Assembly: GCA_038244815.1 (NCBI GenBank)
Contig: JBBRTB010000004.1
Location: 62,001-126,000 of the forward strand
DNA: 64,000 bases
Origin: DASVHS01 sp038244815
GTDB taxonomy: Bacteria > Acidobacteriota > Thermoanaerobaculia > Gp7-AA8
Reading direction: 5' to 3'
Shown here: one piece after another, positions 1-7,078 of the stretch
Layout of the letters: the number at the start of each line of letters is the position of its first letter
Position numbering within the stretch: position 1 is the stretch's first letter
Made by a program: the position numbers and the translations under genes
Notes under the pieces: generated by a model
Databases searched by the model: none
Seen by the model: only the letters and a program-made list of their open reading frames with translations
Told to the model about the DNA's origin: nothing

Positions 1-1156
1 ACGATGCAGCCGAAGTGAGGCCGAGCTCGCGCAGCACGCCATCGGTATGCTCGCCCAGCCGCGGCGGAGCGCTCCGGATCGGAAAGCGCGAGCCGGAGAA
101 GAGAACCGGATTGCGCACCGTTTCGTAGCGGCCGGCCTCCGGATGGTCGAGAGTGACGACGAGCGTACGACCCGGCTTGCTTTCGAGCGCTTCGCGCACG
201 CCCTGCACGAGCGCCACCGGAACGGCAACGCGTCGGCAGCGCGCAACCCACTCCCTGGCCGGGCGGGAGCGAAACGCCGCATCGAGAATCGGGATCAGCT
301 CCGCCCGGTGCTCGACGCGCCGCGCATTCGTCGCGAAACGGGAGTCCTCGAGCAGATCGGGACGCCCGATCACGTTGCACAGCGACGCGAAATGACGATC
401 CGTTCCCGCACCAACGGCGAAGGCGCGGTCGCTGCCGTGGAACACCTGGTACGGAACGATGGACGCGTGGGCGTTCCCCCACCGCGCCGGCTCCTTGTCC
501 GTGACGATCGCACTCTGGGCGACGTTGACGAGCGACGCCAGCGTGGAGCTGAACAGCGAGACTTCGATGCGTGCTCCTCGTCCGCCTCTCTCGCGCGCAT
601 AGAGTGCCGCACAGATCGCTCCGGCGGCGTCATGCGCGGTCATCACATCGGACAGCGCCACGCCCACCTTCATCGGTTCTCCATCGGGCTCGCCGGTGAT
701 CGCCATCAGCCCGGAGGCCGCCTGCGCCAGCAGGTCGTAGCCGGGCGTGCCGGCCTCGCTCGAATCGCTGTCGAACCCGGAGATCGAACAGTGGATGGCC
801 CGCGGGTTCCGGCGGCGGACGTTGTTGAGCCCGAGTTTCTCTCTTTGAACGGGCAGAAAATTGTCGACGACGACATCGGCACGAGCCACCAGAGCCCGGA
901 CGAACTTCTGGCCGGCCGCGGAGGCGAGGTCGATGGCCACTGATTCCTTGTTGCGGTTGACAGAAAGGAAGTAGGCGCTGACGCCGTGGAGGAACGGGGG
1001 TCCCCAGCGGCGGGTCTCATCGCCCCGCCCGGGCTCCTCGACCTTGATGACGCGGGCGCCGGCGTCGGCGAGGAGCTGGGTGGCCAGCGGGCCGGCCAGA
1101 ACGCGGGAGAAGTCTGCCACGAGGATCCCGTCGAGAGGAAGGGCGGACCGTTTCAA
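1..1156 (-). CDS. CaiB/BaiF class III CoA-transferase, 3' end beyond window
   Basis: Formyl-CoA transferase-like (family III) enzyme that would move CoA between acyl donors and acceptors in the cytoplasm. Translation of the minus strand gives about 385 residues without a stop up to the window edge. The N-terminal part reads LVADFSRVLAGPLATQLLADAG followed by KVEEPGRGDETR, the nucleotide-binding start typical of the family. The catalytic aspartate lies in GYDLLAQAASG (about D141). The proposed start is TTG at 1156, overlapping the TGA of the upstream zinc-ribbon gene, so the two are probably co-transcribed; no strong ribosome site is seen. The substrate cannot be told from sequence. The family call is firm, the start less so. 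Confidence 0.85.
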   Translation of the reverse strand, partial: MKRSALPLDGILVADFSRVLAGPLATQLLADAGARVIKVEEPGRGDETRRWGPPFLHGVSAYFLSVNRNKESVAIDLASAAGQKFVRALVARADVVVDNFLPVQREKLGLNNVRRRNPRAIHCSISGFDSDSSEAGTPGYDLLAQAASGLMAITGEPDGEPMKVGVALSDVMTAHDAAGAICAALYARERGGRGARIEVSLFSSTLASLVNVAQSAIVTDKEPARWGNAHASIVPYQVFHGSDRAFAVGAGTDRHFASLCNVIGRPDLLEDSRFATNARRVEHRAELIPILDAAFRSRPAREWVARCRRVAVPVALVQGVREALESKPGRTLVVTLDHPEAGRYETVRNPVLFSGSRFPIRSAPPRLGEHTDGVLRELGLTSAAS

Positions 1157-1482
1157 CTGTACTGCTGCTTGAGAGCGTCGAGGTCGGCCAGGGTTTTCCG
1201 CAGGATATTGACGACCTTGTGCACCTCGGTGCCGTAGGTGCGGAGCTCGGCGTCGCAGTCGCCCATCCCGTACACGGCCTCGTCTTTTTCCAGGCGGTCG
1301 CGCTCGAAGCGGAGGCGTTCGGTGAGCTCTTCGATCTCGGTCAGGAGGATGAAGTTGATGTCCTTCTCGCCGAGGTAACGTTTGCACTGAGGGCAGTAGA
1401 TCGAGCGGTCCTCGGACGATTCGACGAGTTCGAAAACGAACTGTCGCTGGCACTGCGGGCATTCGAAGACTTCGGGTAGCAC
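1153..1482 (-). CDS. small double-CxxC zinc-ribbon protein
   Basis: A 109-residue protein with two CPQC knuckles about 20 residues apart (FECPQC near the N-terminus, YCPQCKRY after it), which should form a zinc ribbon. A charged helical segment follows, rich in E, R and L, with coiled-coil character. I do not recognise a named family. The frame stays open upstream to 1800, but that stretch runs antisense through tRNA-Gln, so the GTG at 1482 is preferred; a GAGAG ribosome-binding sequence lies 8 nt upstream of it. The stop overlaps the TTG start of the CoA-transferase. Function unknown; a nucleic-acid or protein scaffold role is only a guess. Confidence 0.6.
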   Translation of the reverse strand: MLPEVFECPQCQRQFVFELVESSEDRSIYCPQCKRYLGEKDINFILLTEIEELTERLRFERDRLEKDEAVYGMGDCDAELRTYGTEVHKVVNILRKTLADLDALKQQYS

Positions 1483-1619
1483 GATCTCAACTCTCTCGAA
1501 GATTGTGCCACCGAAACGCAGCTCCGGCGCCGGAATTCCGAAGGTTGACGGTGAGGTTAGGGCGCGTGTAGCATCGATGTCCTTCAACGGTGGCGCGCTC
1601 GTGCCCGTGGTCTCATTGC

Positions 1620-1693
1620 TGGGAGATCGTTCAATGGTAGGACAGCTGGCTCTGGACCAGCATATCGGGGTTCGACTCCCTGTCTCCCAGCCA
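1620..1693 (+). tRNA. tRNA-Gln (anticodon CTG), CCA encoded
   Basis: The 74-nt sequence folds as a cloverleaf. The acceptor stem TGGGAGA pairs with TCTCCCA, followed by discriminator G and encoded CCA. The anticodon arm is GCTGG / CTCTGGA / CCAGC, giving anticodon CTG, which reads CAG (Gln). The T arm contains GGTTCGACTCC. The final 14 nt are repeated 1.46 kb downstream (3157-3170), which makes this gene a candidate integration target. Confidence 0.95.
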
Positions 1694-1744
1694 ATCGCCT
1701 GAGGCGTTTCCGTCATCGCCGGATGATTTGGCCGAGCCACCACC

Positions 1745-2026
1745 GTGAACGACGTGCATTCCATCGCGCATCGGGCTGCGGCCATCACATCGCTCGACAA
1801 GTTTCATGTGATGCGCGTCATCGGTGATGCGGTGGACAAAACGCGCCTAGCCGAACGAGCGGAGTATCCGGAACTCAAAGGCTATCGGTACGCGCTGCTT
1901 CGGAACCCCGAATCGATGAGCGATCGCGAGCTGGATTTCACCTCGCAGCTGCTGCGCAAGAGCACGTCCAAAACAGCGCGAATGAACCGGCGGATCAGCC
2001 AGGCTGTCGCGGTCCGATTCACGTGA
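1745..2026 (+). pseudogene. ISL3-like transposase remnant
   Basis: A 93-residue open frame (GTG start) resembling an internal part of ISL3-family DDE transposases: DKFHVMRVIGDAVDKTRLAE, then YRYALLRNPESMSDREL. This matches the family pattern of D-x-FH, a helix with A-D-x-x-R, and LLKNPENL. Full-length members are about 400 residues, so most of the N-terminus and the C-terminal catalytic region are missing. It begins 50 bp after tRNA-Gln. No terminal inverted repeats were found. I read it as a decayed insertion sequence; assignment is from motif memory only. Confidence 0.6.
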
Positions 2027-2047
2027 ATCCGCTTGGAGTGACCCCCT

Positions 2048-2950
2048 TCATCGCTTGACGTGCATCCGATCGAGCGCCGAGCGAAGTGTGCTCGCGAGCT
2101 TGAGGGCATCAGCATTCGCCCAGAAGTGCATGAAGAAGAGCCGGGGCGTTTCCTCCAGCATGTGACTGTGGAGTGCTGTGACGACAATGCCGCCTTCCCG
2201 CAGCGAGCGAATCACGGGATTCACTTCCGACGCGATCATCACAAAATCGCCGGTGATCGCCGCACGACCATTTCCGGTCGGCTGAAAATTGATGGCCGTT
2301 GCCATTCCCATCGAGGGGGGGATTTCGACGCCATGCTCCACAATCTTGTCGGCACGCGGTACCCCGAATTGATAGATGCCTCCGGCGATCTTGCCCGTCC
2401 CACCGATGATGCGATCGAGATCGGCAATGGGAAGATCGATGGCCGGAGGGGTCGCAGGCGGCGCGGCCGCCGGCCCCATGGGAGTCTTCGTAAGCGCAAG
2501 CGCGTCGTGAAGTGTCTGTGCGAGTTTCGCCGCATCGCCATGGCCGACGAAGTGGATGTACATCACATGCGGCGATTCGCCGAGCAGATGGTTGTGCAGT
2601 GCGCTCTGTTCGATTCCGCCGCGTTGCAGCGCGTCGATCACAGGAGTGACCTCGGATTCCAGCAGCACGAGATCGCCCATCGTCATCGCGTGACCGCCGC
2701 CGATCTCCTTAAATGCTGTCCATGATCCGAGGGCGAGTGCAGGCTTGATCGACACGCCGTCCGCGGTGACAGCGAGATCCCCACGCGGGAAACTGACCTT
2801 GTAGACATCGCCCGGCTGCATCGACCCTGCTCGGCCGAGTGCCTGCTCCACATCCTTCCAGTCGGTGCGTTTCGCTTCCGTTTTCTTCGGCGATGCCGCA
2901 ATGAGGAAGATGAGTGCGAATAGCAATGAGACAGACTTGATCAGACGCAT
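2048..2950 (-). CDS. secreted DUF1259 (LppY/LpqO-like) tandem-domain protein
   Basis: A 300-residue exported protein starting MRLIKSVSLLFALIFLIAAS, a clear signal peptide. The rest holds two similar halves. Each has a segment of the type MGDLVLLESEVTPVIDALQRGG followed by ALHNHLLGESPHVMYIHFVG (first copy) or ALHSHMLEETPRLFFMHF (second copy). This is the DUF1259 pattern; the conserved HNH/HSH and HF positions could bind metal, but no activity is established. The start at 2950 is chosen because AAGGAG lies 8 nt upstream and the signal peptide then begins correctly. It lies between the two copies of the tRNA 3' end, together with the transposase remnant. Confidence 0.75.
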   Translation of the reverse strand: MRLIKSVSLLFALIFLIAASPKKTEAKRTDWKDVEQALGRAGSMQPGDVYKVSFPRGDLAVTADGVSIKPALALGSWTAFKEIGGGHAMTMGDLVLLESEVTPVIDALQRGGIEQSALHNHLLGESPHVMYIHFVGHGDAAKLAQTLHDALALTKTPMGPAAAPPATPPAIDLPIADLDRIIGGTGKIAGGIYQFGVPRADKIVEHGVEIPPSMGMATAINFQPTGNGRAAITGDFVMIASEVNPVIRSLREGGIVVTALHSHMLEETPRLFFMHFWANADALKLASTLRSALDRMHVKR

Positions 2951-3275
2951 TGAATTCTCCTTCTGCGGGATCACCCCGCTGTTTCTTCACGAACTATCAT
3001 CACGGATGGATCGCGAGTCTCTGCCATCATTTCGCCGCCGGATAGGTATCACGACCCGAACGGGTACACGTAGACATCCTTGCCATCAGTACAAGCGGTG
3101 GACAGGTCATAGTCCGCGCCGAGCCCCTCAGGAGCAGCGCGGTTAGATCACTGTCGCTGTCTCCCAGCCACCGTTTTTCAGGCTGGCACAGTCCACGAGC
3201 TCACGCGGAGGGGACTCGCAGGGAGTCGAGCTCCTGGAGTCTTACTCGTCGGCATAGTTCCGCGTCGAACCTGGC
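2951..3275. other. intergenic stretch holding a copy of the tRNA-Gln 3' end
   Basis: No convincing gene in either direction. It contains the 5' region of the DUF1259 gene and, at 3157-3170, a 14-bp copy of the 3' end of tRNA-Gln. Bases upstream of that copy do not fold into a tRNA, so it is not a second intact tRNA gene. Confidence 0.6.
3157..3170 (+). repeat. 14-bp direct repeat of tRNA-Gln 3' end (possible att site)
   Basis: CTGTCTCCCAGCCA is identical to 1680-1693, the 3' end of tRNA-Gln including CCA. Bases on either side differ. The two copies bracket 1.46 kb containing a transposase remnant and a DUF1259 gene. This is the arrangement left when an element integrates at a tRNA 3' end, but no integrase gene is present between the copies. 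Confidence 0.5.
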
Positions 3276-5630
3276 TCACGGCGCGGCAGTGAGCGTCCCG
3301 ATCGTCGTCGCGATTTGACCGATGTCGGAGAGCGGGTAGCTCGCGTTTCGGGTTCGCACCGCGGCACCGAATGTCGGGAACTGCGCGAAGTTCGCGGTCG
3401 ACCCGTAGTCGACGCCGACGGTCCCGCCCAGTCCCGTCGAAATGTTCGAGAGCAGCGCAATCCACTCTTTCAGCTCCTGTACGCCGGCCGTTGCGGGATC
3501 CGCGTCGATCCGATTCCCGAGCAGCGTCGCAAAATCAGCGCTGGAGAGCACGGTTGAACCGGTCGCCGATTGATACGGCGTGATGGCCACGCCGAACTGC
3601 GATTGGACGGCGCCGATCAGCAGCACTGCATAAAGATCAACAGCGGCTCGAATGCGATTCGATCCGGCCAGATCGGTCGTGGCACCCGTGTTTTCGAGAT
3701 CCGTCGACTCGAAACCCGAAATCGTGTCGATGGCGGCGACCGCTTTCGAAACGACCAGCGACGCCACTGCGCTCGTGCCGCTGAGCGATGTGACCGCGAC
3801 CTGCCCGACTGTCGTCAGGTTCGTCAACACCTGGGTGCCGCCGGGATTCAAATCGTTGAGGTTGAGCAGTGCCGTTGCGTACGGATTGCCGGCAGTGCTT
3901 GCCGCGAAGAGCGCCGCGCCGCTGTCGAAGACGGCGTTCGTCACTGCCACGATGGCCTGCGCCGCTGGCACGGACCCAGCCGAGGCTTTCCGGTTCGTCA
4001 GATCGAGCACCGCAGCAGCCGTCGCGTATTTGAAGTACGTGTACGACTCCGCCTGCTTGAGCGTGTAGCGGATCCCGGAAAGGTTCAGGTAGTACACCGA
4101 CGGAACGAGGTTCGTCTGGGCGACGAGTTGCAGCGCGGCGACTTTCTTCACGTCATCGAGCGAGAGGTACGCGGAGACCATCGGATATCCGACCGGCAGC
4201 GACTGCGTCGCGTCCGGCGAGATTCCGAGCGGCAGGATGTTGTAGACGTCGGAAAACGTGAGCGGAACATTCGCCGGAAGCGTGCCGCGAAGTACACCCG
4301 TGGCCACGACTCCGAGCTGAATCGGTGTGAAGTCATAGTTCGGCAGATTCGCTGGATTGCCGCCGACCGATGCCAGTGTCTGGCTGATGATCGAGTTCGG
4401 AACGTTACGAACCGAATCCGCAGCCAGGTCGCCGAGACCGTTGGGACCGAGAACGGGGTTCTGGTCGTTGGAGACCATGTCCTGCGTGGCCGACGCGACC
4501 GGATGGTAGATGCCCTTGCCGAGATTCGACGCCTGATAATCGGAAAAGAAGGTCGTGAGCAACGGAGAGAGCGTGCTGTTGAGACTCTGATCGGTCTGCA
4601 GGACCAGGCCGGTCATCGTCGGGTCGGGTTCTGCAGTCGCGTCGATCATCGGCGTGTTGTTGAACGCGATCGCAGTCGTCACTCCCGCATTTCGATCGAC
4701 GGCCAGGTCGAGGCGGGCCACGTTCGTTCCAAACGCGCCGGCATCGATGATTTGCGTCGTCCAGCCCTTGTTCGTCACGGCATGGGCCGCGGCGAGTGGC
4801 GTGTGCGTGTGTCCCGAGGCGATGACGTTGATCCCTCGCACGTGACGCGCGAGATCGACATCCTCGCCGGCCGTGCCCGCCGCGTTCGTGCCGGAGTGCG
4901 ACAGCGCGATCACGATCTGCGCCCCTTGCGAATTCCGGAGATCGTCGACCATCGCCTGGATCGCGGTGTAGTCGGACGACAGCGGTGTGAACGACACCGG
5001 AGCCGATGCCGGAGCGTCGGTTGCTGCGGACTCGCCCATCAACCCCACGAACCCGACTCTCAGTCCGCTGGAGAGCGTTTTGACGGACGTTGGAACGATC
5101 GCCTTCCCCGCTCCGACGAACGGAGCCAGATCCGTGTTGCCGTTGAGATTCATGTTCGAGGCGACGATCGGAATCTGAAAGGCGAACGAGCTCTGCGCGA
5201 GCGCAAGCATCCCCGCCAGACCGCGCGGCGTGTAGTCCCACTCGTGATTACCGAGCGTGACGGCGTCGTAATGCATGCTGCTGAGAAATCCAAGCGCGAG
5301 CGGCTGAGTGCCCAGCGTGAGGTCGTACAGCGTGCCCATGGTCCAGTCGCCGGAATCGACGAGGATCACCGGATTCCCTGCCGTCGTGCGGACGGCGCTC
5401 ACATACGACGCGATGCGCGAATACGCGCCGATGGTGCTCGTCGCGGTGGCCGGATTCACGTCGAGGCCAACATGTCCCGCGCCGTTGGCGTGATCATGAA
5501 TATCGGTGGTCTGCAGAATCGTGATCGTTTCGGCCCTCGGCCACGTCACCGCTCGCCTCTTCTGCGCGGAAATCGGGAAAGCGATGAGAACGGTGAGAAC
5601 AAACGCCAGCCGCGCGCAGCGCAGAACCAT
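3276..5630 (-). CDS. secreted 5'-nucleotidase / 2',3'-cyclic phosphodiesterase family protein
   Basis: A 784-residue exported metallophosphoesterase of the UshA/5'-nucleotidase family, expected to release phosphate from nucleotides outside the cytoplasm. The signal peptide is MVLRCARLAFVLTVLIAFPI. Metal-site motifs appear in order: TTDIHDH (D43, H45), DSGDW (D92-D95), LGNHEWDY (N128, H129), ALSHSG and ASGHTHT. The C-terminal half fits the 5'-nucleotidase substrate domain but is longer than in UshA (about 550 residues in total). The ATG at 5630 is preceded by AAGGAGG, which fixes the start although the frame is open to 5912. A 42-bp segment of this gene recurs in degraded form at 9830-9871. 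Confidence 0.88.
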   Translation of the reverse strand: MVLRCARLAFVLTVLIAFPISAQKRRAVTWPRAETITILQTTDIHDHANGAGHVGLDVNPATATSTIGAYSRIASYVSAVRTTAGNPVILVDSGDWTMGTLYDLTLGTQPLALGFLSSMHYDAVTLGNHEWDYTPRGLAGMLALAQSSFAFQIPIVASNMNLNGNTDLAPFVGAGKAIVPTSVKTLSSGLRVGFVGLMGESAATDAPASAPVSFTPLSSDYTAIQAMVDDLRNSQGAQIVIALSHSGTNAAGTAGEDVDLARHVRGINVIASGHTHTPLAAAHAVTNKGWTTQIIDAGAFGTNVARLDLAVDRNAGVTTAIAFNNTPMIDATAEPDPTMTGLVLQTDQSLNSTLSPLLTTFFSDYQASNLGKGIYHPVASATQDMVSNDQNPVLGPNGLGDLAADSVRNVPNSIISQTLASVGGNPANLPNYDFTPIQLGVVATGVLRGTLPANVPLTFSDVYNILPLGISPDATQSLPVGYPMVSAYLSLDDVKKVAALQLVAQTNLVPSVYYLNLSGIRYTLKQAESYTYFKYATAAAVLDLTNRKASAGSVPAAQAIVAVTNAVFDSGAALFAASTAGNPYATALLNLNDLNPGGTQVLTNLTTVGQVAVTSLSGTSAVASLVVSKAVAAIDTISGFESTDLENTGATTDLAGSNRIRAAVDLYAVLLIGAVQSQFGVAITPYQSATGSTVLSSADFATLLGNRIDADPATAGVQELKEWIALLSNISTGLGGTVGVDYGSTANFAQFPTFGAAVRTRNASYPLSDIGQIATTIGTLTAAP

Positions 5631-5940
5631 TAGGACCTCCTTGGAAGGTGCCGCGGATTCTCTCACACGGAGAATTCGTCGGAGTGACGGCATTTGTGTT
5701 CGCCGTCGTGACGCCCCGGATTCCGGCGATGAACGCCCGCGTCTGCGCGCTCCCGATGCGGTCCGTCGACGATTCTTCAGCGTGCCCTGGCGACCCAGAC
5801 CGGGGCGGGCCGGTTCGCCTTCCATGACCTCGGGACCGGTATGATCGAGGCCCTTCCGATCGAATCGTTGCGCACCGGCGTCGAATCGGCACAGCCAACG
5901 ATCATTGTTCAACGCCGTTCAACAGAAGGAGGAAGCCACG

Positions 5941-6885
5941 ATGGACACCCGGAAAGTGATTGCAGTGGTAGGAGCGACCGGTGCACAGGGAGGTGGCCTG
6001 GCCCAGGCCGTTCTCGCCGACCGGGATGGCGGTTTCGCGTGCCGCGCGATTACGCGCGATCGGAATAAAGACAAGGCAAAGGCTCTCGCCGGGAAGGGCG
6101 CGGAAGTCGTTCAGGCCGACCTCGACGACGTGGAAAGCCTCAGAAAGGCGTTTGCTGGCGCCTCCGGAGCTTATTGCGTGACCAATTTCTGAGAGCACTT
6201 CTCCGCGGAAAAAGAGAAGGCTCAGGCCCGGAATCTGGCCGAGGCCGCGAAAGCCGCCCGTGTCGCGCACGTGATCTGGTCGACCCTCGAAGACACGCGG
6301 AAGCTGATGTCTCCCTCCGATACCCGAATGCCGATGCTGCAGGAGAAATACCGCGTACCGCACTTCGACGCGAAGGCCGAGGCCGACGCCTATTTTGCGG
6401 GCCTCCCCATGACCTACCTCGTGACGTCGTTCTACTGGGACAATCTCTACGCGTTCGGTCTGGCTCCGAAGAAGGGCGCTGACGGCACCTACAGCTGGGT
6501 GCTTCCGATGGGCAACAAACGACTCGCCGGGATCGCGGTCGAGGACATCGGGAAGGTCGCGTACGGGATCTTCAAAGCCGGGTCGAGATACGCAGGCAAG
6601 ACCGTCGGCATCGCGGGCGAATTTCTGACGCTCGACCAGATGAGCGAGAAGCTCTCGAAGGGCCTCGGCATCGTCGTCAAGTACAACGCCGTCGATGCTG
6701 ACGCGTACCGCGCCTTCGGTTTCCCGGGTGCCGACGAGCTGGGAAACATGTTTCAGGTCTATCGGGACTTCGAGACCGAGGTTCTCGGTGCGCGCAGCGT
6801 CGAGGTCACGCGAACGCTGGATCCGTCGATGCTGACCTTCGATCAGTGGCTCGGCAAGTACAAGAGCAGGATTCCTCTCGAGTAG
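5941..6885 (+). pseudogene. NmrA-family NAD(P)-binding protein interrupted by one in-frame TGA
   Basis: Conceptual product of 314 residues: a Rossmann-fold, atypical short-chain dehydrogenase of the NmrA/HSCARG type. It starts MDTRKVIAVVGATGAQGGGL (GxxGxxG nucleotide-binding loop) and later shows HVIWSTLEDTRK, TSFYWDN, GIAGEFLT and FGFPGADELGNMF, all typical of the family. The frame is intact except for TGA at 6190-6192 inside CVTNF(stop)EHFSAEKEKAQARN. Relatives as I recall them have Trp at this place (FFWDHFSPEKE), so a single TGG to TGA change explains it. AGGAGG precedes the ATG. It could be a recent pseudogene, a sequencing error, or a readthrough gene. Confidence 0.8.
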
Positions 6886-7078
6886 GCGGCACCAGTCGAG
6901 CCGCGCGCAATAGTGGCGCGGGATGACGAGCCTCATGAATGATCCATATTCTTGTTTCTGCGTTCCGCGTCCTGGATTCAGTTGTCTCCCTGCTATCCTC
7001 CCCTTCCGTGACCATCCAGTCTGGGGAAGTCTGGCGAACCGCTTCGGTTGATCCGTTTCGCGACGAGGATGCCGGCTC

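Noticed and set aside
47..943. Plus-strand open frame opposite the CoA-transferase
   Set aside because: The minus strand gives an uninterrupted family III CoA-transferase with the catalytic Asp, so the plus frame is a shadow.
3570..5633. Long plus-strand open frame opposite the 5'-nucleotidase gene (687 codons)
   Set aside because: Its translation is Arg-rich without domains, and the minus strand carries all metallophosphoesterase motifs, a signal peptide and AAGGAGG. It is a GC-rich antisense frame.
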